The notes under the pieces were generated by a model. That model saw only the letters and a list, made by a program, of their open reading frames with translations, was not told the origin of the DNA and searched no databases. A DNA stretch of 64,000 nucleotides from assembly GCF_000174195.1 (NCBI RefSeq), contig NZ_ACFY01000154.1:1-64000 (forward strand), in the 5' to 3' direction. Position 1 is the stretch's first letter. The number at the start of each line of letters is the position of its first letter. The position numbers and the translations under genes were made by a program. Source of the stretch: Roseburia inulinivorans DSM 16841. Its GTDB lineage: Bacteria > Bacillota > Clostridia > Lachnospirales > Lachnospiraceae. Below are positions 56,997-64,000 of this stretch, in pieces.

Positions 56997-58394
56997 TTAT
57001 TTGATCAGCTGATTTTCATCAATCTTTGTCCCATCTAACGCAATATGGTCGTATAATGCGATGCCATAAGTTGTACCTGTCTTTACGATCGTATATTCCT
57101 CGTTCTGATATAAAACATCAATCTGCTTGAATACAGCATAACCCTTGTTAATGTTGTAAACACCCTGTAACGATGCAGTGTCTGTACCAACACGATACGT
57201 CTCACTGGAATCCTGTTTCTGCAGGATATCCCCGGAGGACACATACTCACTGTCGATATAATAGGTATCGTCTGTCTCATAATAAATGGTTGGTGTCACA
57301 AATTCCGTGGTACTTTTTCCGTCCTTGTCCGTGCGTTCCACCAGAATTCCCTCATCGCTGGAATCCCCGCCTTTTAAGAAAAAATCGATTGGAACGGTGT
57401 AAAACTCTTTCTCGGTGATCGCGGAATTTGGAATTTTAAGACCGGTTTCTTCGGACAGTAAAAGTTCAATCTCCACATAGCGCTCTGACGCATATCTAAC
57501 CATAGCACTTTTCAGTGAGAGGATCAGATACTGCTGTCCATCACGCCCGACAATGGAATAAGTCGCGTAGGCTTCTTTTGCATCTTTTAAAAAGCGGATC
57601 TTAATTGTATCGTCATCTTTTAATGATTCCGCTGTTGCATCCGGCACTGGAACAATAATATTCCAATATTCGCTGTCGATCAGCTTGTACTCAGGTGAAC
57701 CGGCCTGGATAGCCGGGTTTGTTTTCAAATCGTTTTTGGAATAATTGGATTCGTCAAACATTGCGGCCGTAAAATTATCAACCGTAACATTTTCAAATCC
57801 GTCCGTATAATAAGTTACGATTCCTGGCACATCTGTGATCACTTTATGAAATGTATTATTGTTCTCCGCAGAAGCAACATAATCCGAGATATCATTTAAG
57901 GCGTTTACACTCAATGCCTCACTCAGAGATGCATTGACATTGTCCTTAAAGCTGTATACCTGATAATAGTTTTTTCCATCATAGGCATATAAAAAGTCAT
58001 TGATGGTTTTCTCAATTTCTGCAAGGTTCTCACTGTCGATGGTACTTCCATCCTGGCTGGCCTCGTTGATCATGTTCGAAACGTCTCCATTCTCATCAAC
58101 GGAGCAGACCAAATCGCCGTAGGCTACTTTGGAACCCTCTTTTACATAATAATTCACTGCACCGGAATAATCTGAATTGATGATTTTTTCATCGCGCAGG
58201 ATCAGACCATTGTATACATTATTGACCGCAATGGTTCCCTGCTCCACCTCATAAACAGAAATATGTGTCTCTGTCAGATAACTGAACACATTAAATACCA
58301 GATAAATAAAGATGATGACAAATATAATGACACCAATATTAAAATTCATTGGTTTTCTATATTTCACAACATTTTTGTTTTTCTTCAATTGCAT
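56997..58394 (-). CDS. HlyD-like membrane adaptor protein
   Basis: A protein of about 465 residues with one N-terminal membrane helix (FNIGVIIFVIIFIYLVFNVFSYL) and an extracytoplasmic part with split biotinyl-lipoyl/beta-barrel features of HlyD family adaptors (GTIAVNNVYNGLILRDEK, VAYGDLVCSVDENGD). It lies 27 bases upstream of yggS, a place where Lachnospiraceae keep such a protein next to the sepF cluster; a role in envelope assembly is plausible but unproven. Start uncertain: GTG at 58415 or ATG at 58394. Confidence 0.75.
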   Translation of the reverse strand: MQLKKNKNVVKYRKPMNFNIGVIIFVIIFIYLVFNVFSYLTETHISVYEVEQGTIAVNNVYNGLILRDEKIINSDYSGAVNYYVKEGSKVAYGDLVCSVDENGDVSNMINEASQDGSTIDSENLAEIEKTINDFLYAYDGKNYYQVYSFKDNVNASLSEALSVNALNDISDYVASAENNNTFHKVITDVPGIVTYYTDGFENVTVDNFTAAMFDESNYSKNDLKTNPAIQAGSPEYKLIDSEYWNIIVPVPDATAESLKDDDTIKIRFLKDAKEAYATYSIVGRDGQQYLILSLKSAMVRYASERYVEIELLLSEETGLKIPNSAITEKEFYTVPIDFFLKGGDSSDEGILVERTDKDGKSTTEFVTPTIYYETDDTYYIDSEYVSSGDILQKQDSSETYRVGTDTASLQGVYNINKGYAVFKQIDVLYQNEEYTIVKTGTTYGIALYDHIALDGTKIDENQLIK

Positions 58395-58524
58395 AACCTG
58401 CCTTGTTTTTCTCACTTCCGCTCATTATAGCATTTTTTACAGGGCAAAACAATGCGATTCATGTATAAAAAACGGTTTCACAGGAAAAAATAAACAAAAA
58501 GATGATATCAAAGGAGATATACTC

Positions 58525-58737
58525 ATGAAAACAAATTGGTTGGATTATACTTTACTGACATTGGTGATCATTGGTGCCATTAACTGGGGACTAATCGGAT
58601 TCTTCCGCTTTGACCTTGTTGCATTTCTGTTTGGAAATCTTTCATGGCTTTCCCGCATTGTCTATGCGCTGGTAGGTATCGGTGGTCTTTACACGATCAG
58701 TCTTTATGGAAGAATTAAAAGTGGAGACGAAGCTTAG
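58525..58737 (+). CDS. DUF378 family small membrane protein
   Basis: A 70-residue protein with two membrane helices (about 8-26 and 37-58). LTLVIIGAINWGLIGFFRFDLVAFLFG is broken here as LVIIGAINWGLIG and FDLVAFLFG, the DUF378 hallmark. AAAGGAG 6-7 bases before ATG. Function unknown. Monocistronic, ending at a terminator. Confidence 0.85.
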   Translation: MKTNWLDYTLLTLVIIGAINWGLIGFFRFDLVAFLFGNLSWLSRIVYALVGIGGLYTISLYGRIKSGDEA

Positions 58738-58763
58738 AAAAAGGTTGAGCTGTTTTGTATGCA

Positions 58764-58809
58764 AAAAAGGTTGTTGCACTAAATCAAGTTAGCGCAGCAA
58801 CCTTTTAAT
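58764..58809. terminator. Bidirectional terminator
   Basis: AAAAGGTTGTTGC (58767-58779) pairs with GCAGCAACCTTTT (58795-58807) with one G-T pair; A-run left, T-run right. Serves the DUF378 gene and the minus-strand gene at 58820. Confidence 0.85.
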
Positions 58810-58819
58810 AGCAAAGTAA

Positions 58820-59242
58820 TTATAGGGAAATGACAATCTTTGCTTTTGCACACTCAGGTAATTTGGACTCATCTCTTGAAACACTTAAGATAAACTTCAC
58901 ATTGTATTTCTCACTGATGATGTCGAGTTTTTCAATTGCATGCTGGATCTCGTCATCCGTCTCAGCAAATGCAATTGTAAGGAAACTATCAAGATACATC
59001 TCTTCCAGATCGTGATCCTGTGAAACGATTCCGCATAAGAATCCAAGGAACTCATCACAATTATCAATTGGATAATCCATCACGTTGATGAGACGAACCT
59101 TGTTATTCAGTTCGTACATATGCTTCTGGCTTTTGTCCAGATAAACAATGTTTCCGGATGCGGTTGCAACAGAATGATTTACTTTGGCTAATAATTCTTT
59201 GGTCTTACCCTTTCCTTTTTCGCCTGCAATAATTTCTATCAT
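58820..59242 (-). CDS. P-loop ATPase-like protein, unknown function
   Basis: A 140-residue protein with a Walker A at its start (IIAGEKGKGKT, residues 3-13), a Walker B-like VKFILSVSRD near the end, and no membrane segment. Similar short P-loop proteins in Clostridia are sometimes labelled twitching motility PilT-like, but no pilus gene is near and the label is weak. The second ATG (59242) is chosen because AAGGAGG is 8 bases before it and only 2 before the first. Confidence 0.65.
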   Translation of the reverse strand: MIEIIAGEKGKGKTKELLAKVNHSVATASGNIVYLDKSQKHMYELNNKVRLINVMDYPIDNCDEFLGFLCGIVSQDHDLEEMYLDSFLTIAFAETDDEIQHAIEKLDIISEKYNVKFILSVSRDESKLPECAKAKIVISL

Positions 59243-59340
59243 TGTCATTTCCTCCTTATATTCCCTGTTTTATGTATTTTGAATAAAAACAGTAGGTTTT
59301 ATAAAACAATTATAGTACATATGCACATAAAATACAACTG

Positions 59341-60327
59341 TTAATTCGCAAAACCACTGAGCATTTCATTCATGAGAAGATAAAGGTTTGACTTTCCGTC
59401 TGCTTTTAAAACAATGGAGACGATCGGCTGTCCGGAAGCATTATAAGAATACAGTACCAGACAGTATCCGGCAGCTCCTGTTGTTCCGGTCTTTCCACCT
59501 ACGACAGTGATCCCTTCCGGCGCTTTTTCCTTACCGGTGAGGTACTGATTTGTATTCTCCCATGTTTTCTCTACGCCCGCACCATTCACATCTGTGTATA
59601 CAACATCATAACTCATCGTACTGATGATATCGAGAAACGTCTGATCCTGCACTGCATTCTGGAAAATAAGGTAGAGATCATAAACGGAGGTATAGTGATT
59701 CTCATCCGGAAGTCCGTTTGGATTGACAAAATGGGATCTTGTAGCACCCATTGCAAGTGCCTCCTGATTCATCATATCTGCAAAACCTTCCACACTTCCG
59801 CCGATATGCTCTGCAATCGCAATTGCAGCATCGTTTCCACTCTTTAACATCATGCCATATAAGAGATCCTTAAGCTGCACCACATCACCTGCTTTTAAAC
59901 CACAGACAGAAGAATCGGAAGCCTGATTTGCAGCATTTTCACTGACGGTCACATAATCTTCCAGATTTCCGTATTTTAAGGCGATATATGCAGTCAGAAT
60001 CTTTGTTGTGCTGGCAGGATATAATTTTTCATAAATATTCTGTGCATAAGTCACGGTATTAGTTGCAAGATTGAAAGTTCCTGCCCCTTCTGCAACCTGG
60101 GAATCTGTCGTATCGTTTCCAATGTTCACATCATCTGCCACACACAGATTCTGAGAAAAATAAGTTTTTTCTGACCCGGCTCCCTCGGAGGCCAATCCAT
60201 AATCTGCCGATGTGCTGTAGATATCATATGGATTGTCGTAACTTACTACGGTCTGTCCGCACCCGGACATAAAAACAGCTGCTATGCCACACAGACACAG
60301 CAGTCTCATTTTATTTATACATTTCAC
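59341..60327 (-). CDS. D-alanyl-D-alanine carboxypeptidase, probable lipoprotein
   Basis: A 328-residue S11 serine peptidase trimming pentapeptides of peptidoglycan. SxxK is STTK (in YPASTTKIL), SxN is SGN (MMLKSGNDAA), KTG is in GGKTGTTG. The signal peptide ends FMSGCG, a lipobox-like site (Cys23), so it is probably anchored by lipid; the usual C-terminal PBP5 domain and amphipathic anchor are missing. The start overlaps mgsA by 17 bases. Confidence 0.9.
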   Translation of the reverse strand: MKCINKMRLLCLCGIAAVFMSGCGQTVVSYDNPYDIYSTSADYGLASEGAGSEKTYFSQNLCVADDVNIGNDTTDSQVAEGAGTFNLATNTVTYAQNIYEKLYPASTTKILTAYIALKYGNLEDYVTVSENAANQASDSSVCGLKAGDVVQLKDLLYGMMLKSGNDAAIAIAEHIGGSVEGFADMMNQEALAMGATRSHFVNPNGLPDENHYTSVYDLYLIFQNAVQDQTFLDIISTMSYDVVYTDVNGAGVEKTWENTNQYLTGKEKAPEGITVVGGKTGTTGAAGYCLVLYSYNASGQPIVSIVLKADGKSNLYLLMNEMLSGFAN

Positions 60328-60706
60328 GCCACTCTAAATCTCCTCTGTCTAATGCTCGAATCAAAAGTTCGGCAGTGGCAAGGTTCGTTGCCAAAGGAAT
60401 ATTATGTGTATCACATAATTTCACAACATTATTTACATCCGGTTCATGAGATTTCGGAGTAAGTGGATCTCTTAAGAAAATGACAAGATCGATCTCGTTA
60501 TGTTCAATCTGTGCACCAAGCTGCTGGGAACCACCCAGATGTCCTGCCAGATACTTATGAACATTGAGATTGGTCACCTCCTCGATCAGTCTTCCGGTTG
60601 TTCCGGTTGCATAAAGTTCATTCTTCGAAAGAATCCCTCTATATGCAATGCAGAAGTTCTGCATTAATTTCTTTTTTGAATCATGCGCAATAAGTCCAAT
60701 GTTCAT
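60311..60706 (-). CDS. mgsA: Methylglyoxal synthase
   Basis: A 131-residue enzyme turning dihydroxyacetone phosphate to methylglyoxal, a phosphate-release bypass of glycolysis. NIGLIAHDSKK, ATGTTGRLIEE (phosphate loop), LAGHLGGSQQLGAQI and the catalytic Asp in FLRDPLTPKSHEPD are conserved. AGGAGGTAA 7 bases before the start at 60706 rules out the longer frame. Confidence 0.95.
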   Translation of the reverse strand: MNIGLIAHDSKKKLMQNFCIAYRGILSKNELYATGTTGRLIEEVTNLNVHKYLAGHLGGSQQLGAQIEHNEIDLVIFLRDPLTPKSHEPDVNNVVKLCDTHNIPLATNLATAELLIRALDRGDLEWREMYK

Positions 60707-60723
60707 TATGCGGTTACCTCCTG

Positions 60724-61827
60724 TCAATATTTTTTCGGCTGTAGTCCAACGTTCAACACAAGCCCCACCCCTATATATAATGATAAAAGCGACGTAAGAC
60801 CATAGCTGACAAATGGAAGCGGCAAACCGGTATTCGGAAGCACCCCACTTGCAACCCCAATGTTAACCAGGCTCTGAAAGCCCACCAGTGCAGCAAATCC
60901 ACAGCAGATCATTTTTCCTGCGGTATCTTTTGCTTTTCTAGCAATTAATATACACTCAATCGTGATGAAAAGCAATAAAATTATAATGATAACCGTACCG
61001 ATAAATCCAAGTTCTTCCCCCGCTACCGCAAAGATAAAATCTGTCTGGGGTTCCGGGATAAAGTTACCGTTTTTTACCGAAGTGGCATCTGTATTATTCA
61101 GCCCTTTTCCCCACAGCTGGCCGGAACCGATCGCCATGATGGAATTCTGCTGCTGGTAAGCATCTGCCGGGTAATCATCCGGGTAAAGCCATGCCATAAC
61201 ACGTGTCACCTGATAACTTTTGATAAACGGAAGTTTGTCCTGGATCAGCAACGTAAACATTATCACTGCTGATGGAATACTGACAGCCAAAACACCTGTT
61301 ACTATTTTATAACTTAATCCCGCAACAAACAAGAGGGCAGCAAAAATTAATGCGGTAACAATTGTCGTTGAGAGATCCGGCTGCTTTAAAATAAGGGCAA
61401 GCGGTATGCCTGCGAGTACAAATGACAAGATCAGTACCTTCGGTGTATTGATTTTCTCTTCATGCTTCATAAAAAAGTAGGCGAAAAACAGGATAATTAA
61501 AATTTTTGCCAGTTCAGAAGGCTGGAAACGGAATGAGCCGATCTCAAACCAGCGCTGTGCGCCACCGGCATCATCACCGGCAAACATAACGAGCAAAAGC
61601 ACACCGATCATGAAAAAGTAGATCAGCCAGGAAAACTTCAAAATAAAGTTATAGTCGATCAGGGAGAGCATCACCATGATCGTAAGCCCGGCGATCATAC
61701 CCAAAATCTGCTTACTCTGCACCGATGGCTTGGCACTTCCGATCAGAAGGATTCCGATCACATTTAAAATCATCACATACATGACCAATATGAACTTATA
61801 ATTTCTCAGTTTGTACTGTTTAAACAT
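60724..61827 (-). CDS. rodA: SEDS peptidoglycan glycosyltransferase RodA
   Basis: A 367-residue polytopic protein with about ten membrane helices. GSFRFQPSELAKI, the long loop with PEPQTDFIFAVAGEELGF and the final SYGLTSLLSLYIGVG are SEDS family signatures. Being with PBP2 and minCDE-type genes points to RodA (elongation) and not FtsW. Its start overlaps the 3' end of minE by 22 bases. Confidence 0.92.
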   Translation of the reverse strand: MFKQYKLRNYKFILVMYVMILNVIGILLIGSAKPSVQSKQILGMIAGLTIMVMLSLIDYNFILKFSWLIYFFMIGVLLLVMFAGDDAGGAQRWFEIGSFRFQPSELAKILIILFFAYFFMKHEEKINTPKVLILSFVLAGIPLALILKQPDLSTTIVTALIFAALLFVAGLSYKIVTGVLAVSIPSAVIMFTLLIQDKLPFIKSYQVTRVMAWLYPDDYPADAYQQQNSIMAIGSGQLWGKGLNNTDATSVKNGNFIPEPQTDFIFAVAGEELGFIGTVIIIILLLFITIECILIARKAKDTAGKMICCGFAALVGFQSLVNIGVASGVLPNTGLPLPFVSYGLTSLLSLYIGVGLVLNVGLQPKKY

Positions 61828-62024
61828 TGCAATTCTCTCTTTTTGTATTCTTTTAAAATGACTTTTATCTCAATATTCTCAGGTTCTACATCCACATACT
61901 TCGTGATCACATTTCCGATGTCGCGCCGTATGTATCCCATCGTTTCTTCGTCTAAAATGTTGTTTTCATAATGGATCATACATTTTAAACGTTCTTTTGC
62001 GGCAGTTACAGATTGTTCTCTCAT
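61806..62024 (-). CDS. minE: Cell division topological specificity factor MinE
   Basis: A 72-residue protein: AAKERLKCMIHYEN is the MinD-interacting, membrane-binding N-terminal segment, and DIGNVITKYVDVEPENIEIKV the topological specificity domain. The usual start motif with a membrane-targeting sequence is short. GGAGAAAAA before 62024 fixes the start. MinE makes the Min system oscillate. Confidence 0.9.
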   Translation of the reverse strand: MREQSVTAAKERLKCMIHYENNILDEETMGYIRRDIGNVITKYVDVEPENIEIKVILKEYKKRELQCLNSTN

Positions 62025-62057
62025 TTTTTCTCCATTTCTGCTATGCACAAAAGTCAG

Positions 62058-62864
62058 CTATGAATTGATGGTCTGCTTTGCAGGCTTGTTCCAGAAGAAT
62101 CCGCGGAAACGGTGTTTTTCCTGAAGAAAATCCGGGATTGGAACCGCTTCCCCCACAAGGCGTCTGCAGATGTTCTCATAACATGTCTGGGAAGTGCCTT
62201 TCTTTCCCATCATGCTCTCACCGTGATTCTGGGAAATGATAATATGTTCATCTTCCAGTACCACACCCAGAAGTTCCGTGTTCAAAAGTTCGCAGATATC
62301 GGAAATCTGAAGCATGTTTCCCTCTTTTACCAACTGTTTCCGAAATGAATTGATCAGCAGATAAGTGGAGATATCTTTTTTCCTTCGGAGCAGGCGCAAG
62401 ACACAGTCCGCATCATGGACGGCCGCCACCTGTGGCGTTGTCACAACGACTACTTTATCTGCCGCGCAGACGGCAAGGTCAAAGCCGCTGTCAATTCCTG
62501 CCGGGCTATCCACAAGGATATAATCATACGACTCCTTTAATTCCTCCATGAGCGTCTGCATCGCCTCTATCGTGATTGGCGGATGCTCCCGCACACATGC
62601 AGATGGAATGACTGAGAGGTTCGGATATCTGCGGTCTCTTATGACAGCCTGTTTCACTCTGCATTTTCCTGTGAGGACATCGACCAGATTATATACAATC
62701 CGGTTTTCAAGTCCCATCACAACATCGAGATTGCGAAGCCCGATGTCCGTGTCAATCAAAATTACTTTTTTCTCTAATAGTGAAAGTCCAACTCCGACGT
62801 TCGCTGTGGTAGTTGTTTTGCCAACGCCGCCTTTTCCTGACGTGAAAGTGATCACTTCACTCAT
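62058..62864 (-). CDS. minD: Septum site-determining ATPase MinD
   Basis: A 268-residue ParA-like ATPase: deviant Walker A GKGGVGKTTT (10-19), VDSPAGID for Walker B, and an amphipathic C-terminal segment (FLQEKHRFRGFFWNK) that would bind membrane. It positions MinC. No minC lies next to it in this window; the preceding gene is PBP2. Confidence 0.95.
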   Translation of the reverse strand: MSEVITFTSGKGGVGKTTTTANVGVGLSLLEKKVILIDTDIGLRNLDVVMGLENRIVYNLVDVLTGKCRVKQAVIRDRRYPNLSVIPSACVREHPPITIEAMQTLMEELKESYDYILVDSPAGIDSGFDLAVCAADKVVVVTTPQVAAVHDADCVLRLLRRKKDISTYLLINSFRKQLVKEGNMLQISDICELLNTELLGVVLEDEHIIISQNHGESMMGKKGTSQTCYENICRRLVGEAVPIPDFLQEKHRFRGFFWNKPAKQTINS

Positions 62865-62885
62865 GAAGTAAGACCTCCTTTTTAC

Positions 62886-64000
62886 TTAGTCATTAAAGCT
62901 GTTTGATGACTCACCTACATTTTCTGCCTGACCGTTCAGCAGTTCCTCAGCATCCTGAACATCAAAATAGTAAGAAAATACATTCTTGGCATATTCAGCA
63001 GCATTATGTGATGTATAACCGAATGCGATACGAGTTGCGATCGATATCTCAGGATCACTGTACGGCGCATATCCGACGAACAACGCATGGTTTGGACGGT
63101 TTAGACTCTGCTGTGCGGTACCGGTCTTACCTGCAACCTCAATTGGGAAATTATCAAATGTAGACAGATTTTCCACTACCATACGTATTCCGGTATGAAT
63201 GGCATTCCATTGTGTGGTATCTAATACATCCACCGTATTTCTTACTTTTGGCTCAAAGGTTTCCAATGTATTGCCATCGGAATCACATACTTTGCTCAAC
63301 AATGTGTATTCATATACATTTCCATCATTTGCAATGGCAGATACATATCTTCCAAGCTGGATGGTCGCATAGTTATTATTACTCTGTCCAATCGTTGCCA
63401 TGACCGGGTATTCATCTGCAATCTGCGGATCGTTTTCCTCAATCTCCACGCCCGTTGTCTCATCTAATCCAAGAAGCGATGCGTATTCCTGAATTTTGGA
63501 AATACCAGCCGCATCATCATAGGATGTAGAAAAATTATTCGTTGCAAGACGATAACCAACATCATAAAAGAAGTAGTTACAGGAATCACGGAGTGCCTCA
63601 GATACATTGATCAGTCCATGCGTGTAACCGTGATTTAATGCCCAGCATCGCGGATGGTTGCTGATATTTTCATACACACCCTTGTCCATGATCTGTGTCG
63701 TCGGTGTAATCACACCTGTGGCAAGACCTGCAACCGAGGATACCATTTTGAAAGTAGATCCTGGTGCGGTGCGTTCCTGCGTTGCATAGTTATAAAGTGG
63801 CTTGGACAAATCCGTGTTGAGACTTGCAAAATAATCTGCATCAACCGTATTTGCAAGACGGTTGTTATCATATCCCGGATAACTTACCAATGCCAGCAGT
63901 TCTCCGGTTTTTACATCCGTGATCACACAGGAACCGGAGCATGGATCCAATGCAAGCTGTGCCGGTGTGATCTCAATATTCTTGATCTTATCCTTTAAAA
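62886..64000 (-). CDS. mrdA: Penicillin-binding protein 2, 3' part (continues beyond window)
   Basis: The C-terminal 371 residues of a class B transpeptidase; the frame stays open to base 64000. SxxK is STFK (ERTAPGSTFKM), SxN is SCN (DSCNYFFYDVG), KTG is KTGTAQ. Partner of RodA in sidewall synthesis, which agrees with rodA in the same transcript (mrdA-minD-minE-rodA-mgsA-dac). Confidence 0.92.
   Translation of the reverse strand, partial: LKDKIKNIEITPAQLALDPCSGSCVITDVKTGELLALVSYPGYDNNRLANTVDADYFASLNTDLSKPLYNYATQERTAPGSTFKMVSSVAGLATGVITPTTQIMDKGVYENISNHPRCWALNHGYTHGLINVSEALRDSCNYFFYDVGYRLATNNFSTSYDDAAGISKIQEYASLLGLDETTGVEIEENDPQIADEYPVMATIGQSNNNYATIQLGRYVSAIANDGNVYEYTLLSKVCDSDGNTLETFEPKVRNTVDVLDTTQWNAIHTGIRMVVENLSTFDNFPIEVAGKTGTAQQSLNRPNHALFVGYAPYSDPEISIATRIAFGYTSHNAAEYAKNVFSYYFDVQDAEELLNGQAENVGESSNSFND

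Overview
The window reads as chromosome of a low-to-mid GC, anaerobic, spore-lineage Firmicute of the family Lachnospiraceae. Roseburia or a near relative is my best guess, but this is inference from gene content and order and was not tested by comparison. Support comes from classic Firmicute gene orders (yicC-remA-gmk-rpoZ; TIGR03960-DUF2344-rng then rplU-prp-rpmA-obgE-yhbY-nadD-yqeK-rsfS; lexA divergent from yneA; yggS-sepF-ylmH-lspA-rluD; minD-minE-rodA), the sporulation gene ylbJ beside coaD, Prp with an N-terminally extended L27, and strong AGGAGG-type ribosome binding sites.

Layout. 1-300: a compact convergent locus that looks like a par-type type I toxin-antitoxin (29-residue holin-like peptide plus antisense RNA). 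325-5800: AraC regulator, galE, pepF, an unknown protein. 5800-19900: mostly housekeeping (ferritin-like protein, yicC-remA-gmk-rpoZ, rimO, pgsA, rsmD, coaD, ylbJ, M23 peptidase, pseudouridine synthases, YgiQ, DtxR/MntR-like regulator, recU). 19870-25346: a partial histidine operon hisZ-G-D-B and a three-part HisA/F-like-HisI-HisE protein, with a 156-bp inverted-repeat element between hisD and hisB. 25300-38150: acyltransferase, radical SAM pair, rng, bioB, a diguanylate cyclase, and the L21/L27/obg ribosome-maturation cluster. 38150-42480: an AT-rich module with a lantibiotic-immunity-type ABC transporter and a two-component system whose two genes are fused by a deletion. 42560-47650: lexA/yneA SOS region, plsC, Xer-type recombinase, ttcA, dtd. 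47752-51506: an integrated plasmid-like element bounded by about 90-bp direct repeats, with a MobV relaxase, an HUH plus superfamily-3-helicase Rep, iterons, a stem-loop origin candidate and an oriT candidate. 51570-64000: minus-strand cell-envelope and division genes (rluD, lspA, aroB, ylmH, sepF, yggS, HlyD-like, D,D-carboxypeptidase, mgsA, rodA, minE, minD and the 3' part of PBP2).

A striking overall property is that at least thirteen otherwise normal genes are interrupted by one-base (or occasionally two) indels, nearly all in A/T or G homopolymers of 4-9 bases (rsmD, rluC-like, hisG twice, rng twice, GGDEF twice, nadD, yqeK, ABC permease, plsC, mob, lspA and the unknown protein at 4647). 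Because these include essential genes, the simplest reading is homopolymer miscalling in the source assembly rather than real gene decay; I give restored gene spans and mark the breakpoints. Three lesions do not fit that pattern and may be real: the recU break, the response-regulator/kinase deletion, and an acetyltransferase with its middle deleted.

The most interesting candidate system is the 3.67-kb repeat-bounded element: a pMV158-like (Rep_2) initiator carrying a helicase domain as in CRESS-type replicons, paired with MobV, in the chromosome without any integrase of its own.
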